Origin: Rhodococcus sp. ABRD24
GTDB taxonomy: Bacteria; Actinomycetota; Actinomycetes; Mycobacteriales; Mycobacteriaceae
Reading direction: 5' to 3'
Assembly (NCBI RefSeq): GCF_004328705.1
Contig: NZ_CP035319.1
Span: 4,216,001 to 4,280,000, forward strand
Length of the DNA: 64,000 nucleotides
The notes beneath the pieces were generated by a model that saw only the letters and a program-made list of their open reading frames with translations, had not been told where the DNA came from and did not search any database. The position numbers were made by a program, and so were the translations under genes. Shown piece by piece: positions 8,430 through 16,924 of this stretch. Position 1 is the stretch's first letter. The number at the start of each line of letters is the position of its first letter.

Positions 8430-9236
8430 ATGGCATCAGACCCGAAGACCGGCGCCGACGGGCGCAGCAGTTCATCGGTGAAGCACCGCGGTCCGATCAT
8501 GCTGCGGCGTGACCGCAAGGTGGAGGCGACGACCACCGATCAGCGTCTTCTCGACCAGCGAGGCCCCACGGACTGGGTGCACACCGATCCGTGGCGCGTC
8601 CTGCGGATCCAGAGCGAGTTCATCGAGGGCTTCGGTGCACTCGCCGAGGTTCCGCGCGCTGTCACCGTGTTCGGCTCGGCGCGCACCGGCGAGGGCACGC
8701 CGGAGTATGCGGACGCGCGGGCACTCGGGGAGGCGCTGACAGCCGCCGGATACGCGGTCATCACCGGCGGCGGACCGGGCGTGATGGAGGGCGTGAACCG
8801 TGGGGCCAGCGAGTCCGGCGGCTACTCGATCGGGCTCGGGATCGAGTTGCCGTTCGAGCAGCGCCTCAACGAATGGGTAGACCTGGGCATCAACTTCCGG
8901 TACTTCTTCGCCCGCAAGACGATGTTCGTGAAGTACTCGCAGGCCTTCATCTGCCTGCCCGGCGGTTTCGGCACACTCGACGAACTGTTCGAGGCGCTGA
9001 CTCTCGTGCAGACCCGAAAGATCACTCGGTTCCCGATCGTGTTGATGGGCACCGAGTTCTGGGGCGGGCTGATCGACTGGGTTCGAAACACCCTCGAGCA
9101 CTTCGGCAAGATCTCGCCGGGCGACTCCGACCTCATCCATGTCACCGACAGCGTCGAGGAAGCGGTACGGATCGTCGTCGACTCGCAGCGGGGCGTGGAC
9201 GAGGCGGCGCTGCTCGGAGACGAGGACGGCTTGTGA
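8430..9236 (+). CDS. LOG family protein (first of two)
   Basis: Rossmann-fold LOG protein (TIGR00730-like), the family of cytokinin riboside 5'-monophosphate phosphoribohydrolases formerly called lysine decarboxylase-like. The signature PGGFGTLDELFE is near residue 180, preceded by TGGGPGVMEGVNRGA and the conserved arginine segment RKTMFVKYS. The first ~50 residues are an extra polar N-terminal tail. 268 aa is longer than minimal LOG proteins (~190), resembling the long actinobacterial group. It overlaps the next LOG gene by 4 nt (GTGA). Likely substrates are nucleoside 5'-monophosphates; the cellular role in this organism is not evident. Confidence 0.9.
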   Translation: MASDPKTGADGRSSSSVKHRGPIMLRRDRKVEATTTDQRLLDQRGPTDWVHTDPWRVLRIQSEFIEGFGALAEVPRAVTVFGSARTGEGTPEYADARALGEALTAAGYAVITGGGPGVMEGVNRGASESGGYSIGLGIELPFEQRLNEWVDLGINFRYFFARKTMFVKYSQAFICLPGGFGTLDELFEALTLVQTRKITRFPIVLMGTEFWGGLIDWVRNTLEHFGKISPGDSDLIHVTDSVEEAVRIVVDSQRGVDEAALLGDEDGL

Positions 9237-9775
9237 GCGGGGAAAAGCGCAGTATCTGCGTCTATTGCGCGTCGGGGCCGGTGGACGAGTCCTACCTCGC
9301 ACTCGCTGCGGAGGTGGGCACGGCGATCGGCCGACGCGGTTGGCAGCTGGTCTCGGGCGGCGGCAACGTCTCGATGATGGGCGCAGTCGCCGAGGCGGCG
9401 CGCACGGCCGGGGCGTGGACCATCGGCGTCATACCGAAGGCGCTGGTGCACAAGGAGGTTGCCGACGTAGATGCGGACGAGTTGATCGTCACCGACACGA
9501 TGCGTGAGCGCAAGCGCATCATGGAGGACCGAGCCGACGCCTTCATAACGTTGCCCGGTGGCATCGGCACACTCGAGGAACTGTTCGAGACGTGGACGGC
9601 CGGTTATCTCGGCATGCACGAGAAGCCGGTGGTGATGCTCGATCCTGTCGATCACTTCCGCGGACTGCTGCACTGGCTCGAGGGGTTGCGCGGAGGGGGG
9701 TTCGTCGCTCAGCGGGCGCTGGACCGACTGATCGTCACCGGTGACGTCGAGGCGGCATTGGACGGATGTCGATGA
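9233..9775 (+). CDS. LOG family protein (second, short type)
   Basis: Second, shorter LOG protein (180 aa), close in length to M. tuberculosis Rv1205, reported as a cytokinin-forming phosphoribohydrolase. It shows SICVYCASGPVDESY, SGGGNVSMMGAVAEAA, the conserved MRERKRIM and PGGIGTLEELFE. GTG 9233 overlaps the upstream LOG stop (GTGA), and its own stop overlaps fadD6 (ATGA), so three genes are translationally linked. The two LOGs are clearly diverged paralogues rather than a recent duplication. Confidence 0.92.
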   Translation: MSGEKRSICVYCASGPVDESYLALAAEVGTAIGRRGWQLVSGGGNVSMMGAVAEAARTAGAWTIGVIPKALVHKEVADVDADELIVTDTMRERKRIMEDRADAFITLPGGIGTLEELFETWTAGYLGMHEKPVVMLDPVDHFRGLLHWLEGLRGGGFVAQRALDRLIVTGDVEAALDGCR

Positions 9776-11547
9776 CCTCAGACGCCGCCGCTTCGACGAT
9801 CAGTCTCGGGCAGCTCGCGCTGCAACTACCGCGGATGGTGACCGAGATCCCGAGCCTCGCCCGCGGGGCGCTGGGGCTGACCCGACGGCCGGATGCGCGG
9901 GACTCGATCGGACGCGTCTTCCAGCAGTTGGCGCAGCGGCAGCCCGACCGGGCGTTCATCCGGTTCGAGGGCGCCACGCTCAGCTACGGCGACGCCAACG
10001 CGCAGGTCAACCGGTATGCCGATGTCCTGAAGCGGCATGGTGTCCGGCGCGGGGACGTCGTCGGGATCCTGATGAAGAACCGGCCGGAAACCTTGCTGGT
10101 GACGCTGGCCGCGGTCAAGCTCGGTGCGGCCGCGGGCATGCTCAACCACAACCAGCGCGCAGATGTGCTGGCGCACAGCCTGTCCCATCTCGACAGTCGC
10201 GTTCTGGTGGTGGGGGAGGAATGTGCCGATGCGATCGAATCGCTGGACGCCGCGCCGCACGCCGGTGTGGTGCTGGGCGGGGAGGAGCTGGACCGGCAGG
10301 CGGTCGGTGCCGACGCGTCGAATCCGGTCGTGTGCGAACAGATCCAGGCCAGGGAGCCGGCGTTCTACATCTTCACCTCCGGGACGACGGGCCTGCCGAA
10401 GGCGAGCCTGATGAGCCACTTCCGATGGCTCAAGAGCATGTCCGGGCTCGGTGCGATGGGGGTGCGCCTGCGCCGCAGCGACACTCTGTACTGCCCGCTG
10501 CCGCTCTACCACAACAACGCGCTGACGGTGTCGCTGTCGTCGGTGTTCTCGGCGGGCGCGGCACTCGCAATCGGCCGTAGCTTCTCCGCGACTCGCTTCT
10601 GGGACGACGCGAACGCCAACCAGGCCACCGCCTTCGTCTACATAGGTGAGGTGTGCAGGTACCTGCTCAACCAGCCGGCGAAGCCGACAGACCGAGACAG
10701 TCGAATCCGGTTGATGGTCGGCAACGGTCTGCGTCCAGAGATCTGGACCGAGTTCACCGAGAGGTTCGGCATCGATCGGGTCGCCGAGTTCTACGGAGCC
10801 AGTGAGTGCAACATCGCATTCATCAACGCGCTCAATGTCGAACGCACCGCAGGGATCTGCCCGCTGCCCTATGCGGTGGTCGAGTTCGATCACGAGACCG
10901 GCCGGGCCGTGCGCGACGCCCGCGGCCGGCTGCGCCGGGTCCCGACCGGCGAAGTGGGGTTACTGCTGTCGAAGGTTACCGCTCAGGCGCCGTTCGATGG
11001 GTATACCGATCCCGAGGCCACCGAAACCAAGCTCGTTCGAGGCGGATTCGCGGACGGAGACTGCTGGTTCGACACCGGTGACCTTGTCCGCAGTCAGGGT
11101 TACATGCATGTCGCGTTCGTCGACCGCCTCGGCGACACCTTCCGGTGGAAGGGCGAGAACGTCGCCACGACCGAGGTGGAGGGGGCGCTGTCCGCATATC
11201 CGGCGATCGAGCAGTCCGTCGTCTACGGCGTCGCGGTGCCCGGTACCGACGGCAAGGCCGGGATGGCGGCGGTCACGGTGCGAGCCGGGCACGATGTCGA
11301 CGGTGTGCGTCTCGCGGAGGACCTCTACTCACGGCTTCCCGCGTACGCGGTTCCGCTGTTCGTCCGCGTGGTCGACTCGCTGGAGACGACCTCGACGTTC
11401 AAGAGCCGCAAGGTGGAACTGCGAGAGGAGGGCTACGCGGTGTCCGCCGATACGCTCTACGTCCTCACCGGTCGCGGGGGCGGCTACCGGCCCGCCTACG
11501 AGGGCTATGTACGTGACGTCGCCGAGGGGGCTGCTCCCGGGGCGTAG
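9772..11547 (+). CDS. fadD6: Long-chain fatty-acyl-CoA synthetase
   Basis: FATP/FadD6-type acyl-CoA synthetase that activates long-chain or very-long-chain fatty acids with ATP and CoA, peripheral to the membrane. Motifs: YIFTSGTTGLPKA (P-loop), EFYGASECN, the FDTGDLVRSQGYMHVAFVDR hinge and a C-terminal TFKSRKVELREEGY, typical of the FATP group. Two ATGs lie 6 nt apart. 9772 is preferred, because it gives the ATGA overlap with the LOG stop and has GGACGG 6 nt upstream; 9766 would add two residues. About 591 aa, the usual size. It is the third gene of the LOG operon, in the same order as Rv1205-Rv1206. Confidence 0.94.
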   Translation: MTSDAAASTISLGQLALQLPRMVTEIPSLARGALGLTRRPDARDSIGRVFQQLAQRQPDRAFIRFEGATLSYGDANAQVNRYADVLKRHGVRRGDVVGILMKNRPETLLVTLAAVKLGAAAGMLNHNQRADVLAHSLSHLDSRVLVVGEECADAIESLDAAPHAGVVLGGEELDRQAVGADASNPVVCEQIQAREPAFYIFTSGTTGLPKASLMSHFRWLKSMSGLGAMGVRLRRSDTLYCPLPLYHNNALTVSLSSVFSAGAALAIGRSFSATRFWDDANANQATAFVYIGEVCRYLLNQPAKPTDRDSRIRLMVGNGLRPEIWTEFTERFGIDRVAEFYGASECNIAFINALNVERTAGICPLPYAVVEFDHETGRAVRDARGRLRRVPTGEVGLLLSKVTAQAPFDGYTDPEATETKLVRGGFADGDCWFDTGDLVRSQGYMHVAFVDRLGDTFRWKGENVATTEVEGALSAYPAIEQSVVYGVAVPGTDGKAGMAAVTVRAGHDVDGVRLAEDLYSRLPAYAVPLFVRVVDSLETTSTFKSRKVELREEGYAVSADTLYVLTGRGGGYRPAYEGYVRDVAEGAAPGA

Positions 11548-11576
11548 CAGCGCCGTGCTCATGCGACTATGGGGGC

Positions 11577-12485
11577 ATGGCACCCCGCCCCGCCTCCGCT
11601 CACACCTCGGCGCCCGACCGCGTCCTGCCCACATTGTGTGGCAAGCCGGTCGCGACCGATCGTGCCCTGGTAATGGCGATCGTCAACCGGACCCCGGACT
11701 CGTTCTACGACCGCGGCGCAACGTTCACCGACGAGGCCGCGATGGCCGCCGTCGACCGTGCGGTGGCCGAGGGCGCCGATCTCGTCGACATCGGCGGTGT
11801 GAAGGCTGGGCCCGGAACTGTCGTGGACGCGACCGAGGAGATCCGCCGGGTGGTGCCGTTCGTGGAGGCGATCCGGGCCCGCTACCCGGACGTGATCATC
11901 AGTGTCGATACGTGGCGCAGCGAGGTCGCGCGACTGGCGTGCGGCGAGGGCGCGGACCTGATCAACGACACGTGGGCGGGGGCCGATCCTCAGCTGGTGG
12001 AGGTGGCGGCGGAACTGGGCGCGGGGATCGTCTGCTCGCACACAGGGGGTGCGGTGCCGCGTACCCGCCCGCACCGCGTCCGGTATGCCGACGTGGTCGC
12101 AGAGGTGACCGACGAGGTGGTCCGGGCGGCCGAACATGCCCGGCGTCTGGGTGTGCGGGCGGACTCGATCCTGATCGATCCCACCCACGATTTCGGCAAG
12201 AACACCTTCCACGGGCTCGAATTGTTGCGGCGCGTGGAAGATCTCGTTAAGACCGGATGGCCAGTGCTGATGGCGCTGAGTAACAAGGACTTCATCGGGG
12301 AGACTTTGGGTGTGGAACTGGCCGAGAGGTTGGAGGGGACCCTCGCGGCGACCGCGCTCGCGGCCGCCGGGGGCGCCCGCGTGTTCCGAGTCCACGAGGT
12401 TGCCTCGACCAGACGGGTGGTCGACATGGTCGCAGCGATCGCGGGCACCCGGCAGCCCGTCCGTACCGTACGGGGGTTGGCATGA
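11577..12485 (+). CDS. folP2: FolP2, dihydropteroate synthase-like protein
   Basis: TIM-barrel protein of the dihydropteroate synthase family, but of the FolP2 subgroup. Several DHPS catalytic loops differ from the standard: NRTPDSFYDRG instead of NVTPDSFSDGG, DIGGVKAGPG instead of DIGGESTRPG, DPTHDFGKN instead of DPGIGFGK, and SNKDFIGE instead of SRKxxIG. These loops bind pABA, pterin diphosphate and sulfonamides, so ordinary folate synthesis is doubtful. The M. tuberculosis FolP2 (Rv1207) is reported to lack DHPS activity. The stop overlaps the gpgS start by 4 nt, tying it to glucosylglycerate metabolism. ATG 11577 follows a weak GACTAT hexamer by 6 nt. Confidence 0.93.
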   Translation: MAPRPASAHTSAPDRVLPTLCGKPVATDRALVMAIVNRTPDSFYDRGATFTDEAAMAAVDRAVAEGADLVDIGGVKAGPGTVVDATEEIRRVVPFVEAIRARYPDVIISVDTWRSEVARLACGEGADLINDTWAGADPQLVEVAAELGAGIVCSHTGGAVPRTRPHRVRYADVVAEVTDEVVRAAEHARRLGVRADSILIDPTHDFGKNTFHGLELLRRVEDLVKTGWPVLMALSNKDFIGETLGVELAERLEGTLAATALAAAGGARVFRVHEVASTRRVVDMVAAIAGTRQPVRTVRGLA

Positions 12486-13405
12486 GTATCACGGAAACGT
12501 CCCGAACCTGGACCGAGGCCAACAGCTGGGACCACCCCTGCTGGAGCATCGCGGAGCTCGAGCAGGCCAAGGCCGGGCGCTCGGTCTCGGTGGTGCTCCC
12601 GGCGCTCAACGAGGAGAAGACCGTCGCGGGAGTCGTCGACACGATTCACCCCCTGCTCGGTGGGCTGGTGGACGAGCTGATCGTCCTGGACTCGGGTTCC
12701 GGCGACGCGACGGCCGAACGCGCTGCGGCCGCCGGCGCCACCGTGATCAGGCGCGAGGACGCCGTTCCAGGGATGCCCCCGGTGCCCGGCAAGGGGGAGG
12801 TGTTGTGGCGGTCGATCGCCGCCACAACCGGTGACCTCATCGCGTTCGTGGACTCCGATCTCGTCGAGCCCGATCCGGCCTTCGTCCCCAAGCTGCTCGG
12901 TCCGCTGCTGACCGTGGACGGCATCCACCTCGTCAAGGGCTACTACCGCCGCCCGCTGCGGGTGAGCGGCACCGAGGACGCCAACGGCGGCGGCCGGGTC
13001 ACCGAACTCGTGGCACGTCCGATGCTCGCGGCGCTGCGACCCGAACTGACCTGCGTCCTGCAGCCGCTCGGCGGCGAGTACGCGGGCACGCGCGAGCTGT
13101 TGTCCTCGGTGCCGTTCGCGCCTGGTTACGGCGTCGAGATCGGCTTGCTGCTCGACACTTACGACCGGCTCGGCCTCGGTGCTATCGGCCAGGTCAACCT
13201 GGGTGTTCGCAAGCACCGGAACCGGCCGCTGTCGGAGCTGGGTGTGATGAGCCGGCAGATCATCGGCACCATGTTGCGCCGATGCGGTGTCGAGGACACC
13301 GGCGCCGGGCTGACCCAATTTCGTGTCGACGGCGACTCGTTCGTCCCGGCCCGGACCGACGTGTCGCTCGCCGATCGTCCGCCGATGAACACGATCCGCC
13401 CCTGA
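12482..13405 (+). CDS. gpgS: Glucosyl-3-phosphoglycerate synthase
   Basis: GT81 retaining glycosyltransferase making glucosyl-3-phosphoglycerate from an NDP-glucose and 3-phosphoglycerate, the first step of methylglucose lipopolysaccharide synthesis. The N-terminal nucleotide-sugar site VSVVLPALNEEKTV and the metal-binding DSD triplet (residues 124-126, in FVDSDLVEPD) are seen. The acceptor segment VKGYYRRP and the GGRVTELVARPML region follow. 307 aa fits the family. ATG overlaps the folP2 stop (ATGA). Together with glgA and glgC 3-5 kb downstream it marks a glucan/MGLP locus, as in mycobacteria. Confidence 0.95.
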   Translation: MSITETSRTWTEANSWDHPCWSIAELEQAKAGRSVSVVLPALNEEKTVAGVVDTIHPLLGGLVDELIVLDSGSGDATAERAAAAGATVIRREDAVPGMPPVPGKGEVLWRSIAATTGDLIAFVDSDLVEPDPAFVPKLLGPLLTVDGIHLVKGYYRRPLRVSGTEDANGGGRVTELVARPMLAALRPELTCVLQPLGGEYAGTRELLSSVPFAPGYGVEIGLLLDTYDRLGLGAIGQVNLGVRKHRNRPLSELGVMSRQIIGTMLRRCGVEDTGAGLTQFRVDGDSFVPARTDVSLADRPPMNTIRP

Positions 13406-13451
13406 CCCCGTCCGCGGAGTTTCTGTCGGTGCTTCGTGACAAGATCGGGTC

Positions 13452-13784
13452 ATGTTGACGGTCCTGCTGTACCTGCTGATCATGGTGCTGGTCGGTGGCC
13501 TGCTGTTCTTCGTTGCGAGCACTGTGTTCGGCCGCGGCGAGGAGCTGCCCAGGCTCCCAGCAGGTACCACCGCCACCGTGCTGCCTGCCCGAGGAGTCAC
13601 CGGATCCGACGTCCGGTCGTTGCGGTTCCAGCAGACGCTGCGCGGGTACAAGGCCGGTGAGGTGGACTGGGCGCTCGATCGTCTCGGGCGCGAGATCGAC
13701 TCGTTGCGTGCGCAATTGGCTGAGCGCGACGGCGGCGGGCCTCCGGTTCCCGCACCGACGGATCGGCCTGGGGACCTCGAATGA
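13452..13784 (+). CDS. DivIVA-domain small membrane protein (Rv1209-like)
   Basis: 110-aa protein with one N-terminal membrane helix (about residues 3-25, MLTVLLYLLIMVLVGGLLFF). It continues into a short DivIVA-like motif, RFQQTLRGYKAGEVDWALD, and a coiled-coil stretch IDSLRAQLAER. DivIVA motifs of this form recur in small actinobacterial membrane proteins probably recruited to curved or polar membrane. Its position between gpgS and tagA and its size match the Rv1209 neighbourhood. The stop overlaps the tagA start by 4 nt. Function is unknown; topology with a cytosolic C-terminus is inferred from the basic residues after the helix. Confidence 0.85.
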   Translation: MLTVLLYLLIMVLVGGLLFFVASTVFGRGEELPRLPAGTTATVLPARGVTGSDVRSLRFQQTLRGYKAGEVDWALDRLGREIDSLRAQLAERDGGGPPVPAPTDRPGDLE

Positions 13785-14380
13785 ACGACGCTGCGTTACA
13801 CGATCATCCGGCCACGAGCGAGCGGTCGCGCTGTCCCTGGGCGGTGGACCGGGACGGTTCCCGAACCTACCGCGACTACCACGATCTCGAGTGGGGGCAG
13901 CCGCTGTACGGTCGGGACGAGTTGTTCGAGCGAGTGTGCCTAGAGGCCTTCCAGTCCGGACTGTCGTGGATCACCATCCTGCGCAAGCGCGAGGCGTTCC
14001 GGGAGGCGTTCGCGGGCTTCGTCCCGGAAAAAGTGGCAGCCTTCGGCGCCGGCGATGTCACTCGATTGCTCGACGATGCGCGGATTGTGCGGAACCGCGC
14101 GAAGATCGAGGCTGCGATCACCAATGCGCGCGCGGTTCTCGAACTCGAGGGCACCGATTTCTCAACGCTGCTGTGGTCGTTCGCTCCGGCGCGGCGCGCG
14201 CGGCGGTTCACGAGTGTCGAGGAGGTGCCTGCGGTCACGCCGGAGTCCACCGCGATGGCACGTGAGCTCAAGCGTCGCGGCTTTCGTTTCGTCGGCCCGA
14301 CCACTGCATATGCGCTCATGCAGGCCACCGGAATGGTTGACGACCACATCGCTTCCTGCTGGGTCGAACCCGTCGGCTGA
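13781..14380 (+). CDS. tagA: DNA-3-methyladenine glycosylase I
   Basis: Helix-hairpin-helix-like TAG glycosylase that excises 3-methyladenine from alkylated DNA. The N-terminal CPWAV and YHDLEWG motifs and C-terminal DDHIASCWV supply the zinc-snap ligands (Cys, His, His, Cys) that hold the termini together. The 3-methyladenine pocket lies in FQSGLSWITILRKREAF. 199 aa is normal. ATGA overlap with the preceding DivIVA-like gene shows co-translation. Confidence 0.95.
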   Translation: MNDAALHDHPATSERSRCPWAVDRDGSRTYRDYHDLEWGQPLYGRDELFERVCLEAFQSGLSWITILRKREAFREAFAGFVPEKVAAFGAGDVTRLLDDARIVRNRAKIEAAITNARAVLELEGTDFSTLLWSFAPARRARRFTSVEEVPAVTPESTAMARELKRRGFRFVGPTTAYALMQATGMVDDHIASCWVEPVG

Positions 14381-14532
14381 GTCTGTCTGATTCGGGTGGT
14401 TTTGTGCCTCAGCTTCCCGGCAACCTACTCGATAGGGAAGAATGTCCTACAGTGCCTCGCTAAGTGCTGGCGGGGCGCGACGGTAACCCGAGGCGCTGGT
14501 GCAGTACGGCGCAGATGTGGAGGGAGCAGAGG

Positions 14533-14700
14533 ATGGCGGCCATGAAGCCCCGGACCGGGGACGGTCCCCTCGAAGCAACCAAAGAGGGACGAGGAATCGT
14601 CATGAGGGTTCCACTCGAGGGCGGTGGACGGCTGGTCGTCGAACTCACCCCTGAGGAAGCAGCAGCTTTGGGGGACGAGCTCAAGGGTGTCACCAGCTAG
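14533..14700 (+). CDS. DUF3117 small protein (Rv1211-like)
   Basis: A 55-aa acidic protein, MAAMKPRTGDGPLEATKEG..., ending LTPEEAAALGDELKGVTS: the DUF3117 family, conserved across actinobacteria next to tagA/glgA and of unknown role. ATG 14533 is taken over an in-frame upstream start at 14464 because the conserved family sequence begins here and AGGGAG is 6 nt upstream. A possible -10 (TACAGT, 14448-14453) lies before it, giving a leader of roughly 70 nt. No membrane segment is present. Confidence 0.85.
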   Translation: MAAMKPRTGDGPLEATKEGRGIVMRVPLEGGGRLVVELTPEEAAALGDELKGVTS

Positions 14701-14825
14701 CTCGGGCAGCTCGAGTCGGCTTGTCGGCCGGGGCGGGTCACCAGTTTCAACGGTGAGACGGCCCGGCCGTCCCTGTCGGCAGCTGACAGGCAAACGGGGG
14801 CGATCGAAAGGGTACGACGGTACCG

Positions 14826-15677
14826 ATGCTTGCGGAGGTGAGTGGACTCCTCTCGTGTCCGCAGTGCGGTGACGGCCTTGATCTCATCGACCGGGCGCTG
14901 GTATGCGCCCGCGGTCACAGCTTCGACGTGGCCCGGCAGGGCTACGTCACCCTGCTCACCGGTACGGCGAGCAAGTTCACCGGTGACAGTGCCGAGATGA
15001 TTTCCGCCCGGTGTGATTTCCTCGAGGCGGGGCACTTCGACCCACTCCTGGATGCGGTTGCCGTCGCCTGTCGAGACGGCGGTACCGGCGCGGATCCGCA
15101 AATCCTCGAGATCGGTGCGGGCGCCGGTCACTATCTGGCTCGCGTCCTCGACGCGCTCCCGTCTGCGCGGGGCATCGGACTCGACATCTCCAAGCCTGCA
15201 GCGCGTCGACTGGCCCGTGCGCACCCGCGAGCCGCGGCCGTAGTCGCCGACGTGTGGCGACAGCTTCCCGTGCGCGACCGTGTGCTCACCCACGTGCTGT
15301 CGATCTTCGCCCCGCGCAACGCTGCCGAGATCGACCGAGTCCTGTGCGACGACGGAGTACTGGTCGTCGTGACCCCTACCGATCGGCATCTGGGCGAGCT
15401 GGTGGAACTGCTCGGGATGGTGCGTGTCGACGATCGCAAGACTGAGCGGCTCGGTGAGACACTGGCGGGGCGGTTCGAACGCGTCCACCGCACGCGGCTC
15501 GAGTTCCGGATGGCACTGTCGCATCGGGACGTCGACAACCTGGTGGGCATGGGGCCCTCGGCTCGGCATCTGACCACAGAAGGGCGGTCCACGGCGATCG
15601 CGGCGCTGCCCGAACCGTTCTCGGTCACCGCATCGGTGGTCGTGTCGACCTATCGACGGCCGAGTACCTCGCGGTAG
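14826..15677 (+). CDS. RlmA-type 23S rRNA (guanine-N1) methyltransferase
   Basis: SAM-dependent methyltransferase of the RlmA/TlrB family, which methylates N1 of a guanosine in helix 35 of 23S rRNA (G745 or G748). The N-terminal zinc ribbon shows CPQCGDGL...CARGHSFDVA. The linker QGYVTLLTG is characteristic, and the SAM motif ILEIGAGAGHYLARVL is near residue 100. TlrB-type enzymes confer tylosin resistance and RlmAI-type are housekeeping; which applies is not decided by eye. 283 aa is typical. The 3' end overlaps the convergent glgA by 28 nt. Confidence 0.85.
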   Translation: MLAEVSGLLSCPQCGDGLDLIDRALVCARGHSFDVARQGYVTLLTGTASKFTGDSAEMISARCDFLEAGHFDPLLDAVAVACRDGGTGADPQILEIGAGAGHYLARVLDALPSARGIGLDISKPAARRLARAHPRAAAVVADVWRQLPVRDRVLTHVLSIFAPRNAAEIDRVLCDDGVLVVVTPTDRHLGELVELLGMVRVDDRKTERLGETLAGRFERVHRTRLEFRMALSHRDVDNLVGMGPSARHLTTEGRSTAIAALPEPFSVTASVVVSTYRRPSTSR

Positions 15678-16822
15678 ACCTCGAGCGTCTGGTCGGCGAC
15701 GCGAGCCCACGAGAACTCGGTAGTGGCTCGCAGACGGCCGGCCCGTCCCATTGCCCCCGCGAGCGCGGCGTCGGAGGCTACCTCGTTCACTGCCGTCGCC
15801 AGTGCGTGCTCGAACGCCTTCGGTTCATACGAGTTGTAGTGGACCAGACGGCCGGTGACGCCGTCCTGGACTACTTCGGGGATGCCGCCGACGTCGGAGG
15901 CCACCACTGCGGTCTCGCAGGCCATCGCCTCGAGATTTACGATACCTAGCGGCTCATAGACCGACGGGCACACGAATACCGTCGCCGCGGAAAGGATTTC
16001 GCGAACCTGCGGAGTCGGCAGCATGTCCCGGATCCAGAACACGTTGCCGCGTCGGGCGGACAGTTCCGCGACGGCGCGTTCGGTCTCGGCGGCGATCTCG
16101 GCGGTGTCGGGTGCGCCCGCGCACAGCACGAGCTGGATCTCGGGAGCGAACTCGTGCGCGGCGGCGACGAGGTGTCCGACCCCCTTCTGCCGGGTGATCC
16201 GCCCGACGAACGCTGCGATCGGGCGGTCTGGATCGACTCCCCGCATGGACAGCGCCGACGCCGCGCCGGGCACCACCGGGCCGGGGTGCCACGCGTCGGC
16301 GTCGATCCCGTTGTGCACCACGTGCACCCGTGCGGGGTCGATCGCCGGATACGTGGTGAGGACGTCAGCCCGCATCCCGGCACTCACCGCGATCACGGCG
16401 TCGGCATGCTCGATCGCATTACGTTCGGACCACGACGAAACGCGGTAGCCGCTTCCGAGCTGCTCGGCCTTCCACGGACGGCGGGGCTCGAGCGAGTGCG
16501 CGGTGACGACGTGCGGGATGTCGTACAGTGCGCCGGCCAGATGTCCGGCCAACCCGGTGTACCACGTATGGGAGTGAGCGATGTGCGCGCCGAGCGCGGC
16601 GTGCGCCATCCGCAGTTCCGCGGACAGGGTGCTCAGTGCGGGATTGGCTCCGGCCAGATCCGGATCGGGGCGGTGCACTGTCGCGCCCGAACGGGGTGCA
16701 CCCATGCAGTGCACGTCCACATCGCACAGCAGCTGTAGGTGTCTTACCAGTTCGGTCACGTGGACTCCCGCGCCACCGTAGACCTCCGGCGGGTACTCCC
16801 TCGTCATCATTGCCACGCGCAC
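15650..16822 (-). CDS. glgA: Alpha-maltose-1-phosphate synthase (glycogen synthase family)
   Basis: GT4-fold glycosyltransferase called GlgA, or GlgM in mycobacteria, where it transfers glucose from ADP-glucose to glucose-1-phosphate to make maltose-1-phosphate for alpha-glucan synthesis. It starts [22 protein letters not shown], the GlgA donor-loop signature, with [17 protein letters not shown] mid-protein and the [16 protein letters not shown] sugar-nucleotide motif. 390 aa matches GlgM rather than ~480-aa bacterial GlgA. GTG 16822 has TAGGTT 6 nt upstream (leaderless). It is divergent from glgC. Confidence 0.92.
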   Translation of the reverse strand: MRVAMMTREYPPEVYGGAGVHVTELVRHLQLLCDVDVHCMGAPRSGATVHRPDPDLAGANPALSTLSAELRMAHAALGAHIAHSHTWYTGLAGHLAGALYDIPHVVTAHSLEPRRPWKAEQLGSGYRVSSWSERNAIEHADAVIAVSAGMRADVLTTYPAIDPARVHVVHNGIDADAWHPGPVVPGAASALSMRGVDPDRPIAAFVGRITRQKGVGHLVAAAHEFAPEIQLVLCAGAPDTAEIAAETERAVAELSARRGNVFWIRDMLPTPQVREILSAATVFVCPSVYEPLGIVNLEAMACETAVVASDVGGIPEVVQDGVTGRLVHYNSYEPKAFEHALATAVNEVASDAALAGAMGRAGRLRATTEFSWARVADQTLEVYREVLGRR

Positions 16823-16828
16823 GGGCTA

Positions 16829-16834
16829 AACCTA
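16829..16834 (-). promoter_or_regulatory. Predicted -10 box TAGGTT for glgA
   Basis: TAGGTT on the minus strand ends 6 nt before the glgA GTG. The divergent glgC gene uses the identical hexamer. Confidence 0.55.
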
Positions 16835-16911
16835 ACCGCCGAAACCGGTTCGGGCCACCGGGTCCCGGCGCGTGTTCCGGGGCTTCGCTGGCGGCGGTCG
16901 GTACCGGCGGA

Positions 16912-16917
16912 TAGGTT
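16912..16917 (+). promoter_or_regulatory. Predicted -10 box TAGGTT for glgC
   Basis: TAGGTT ends 7 nt before the glgC GTG at 16925, giving a leaderless start. It forms a 102-bp divergent promoter region with glgA. Confidence 0.55.
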
Positions 16918-16924
16918 GACTGGT

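Noticed and set aside
14701..14825. Regulatory RNA or terminator after the DUF3117 gene
   Set aside because: Only weak short inverted repeats (TCACC/GGTGA) were found in 125 bp, below a supportable threshold.
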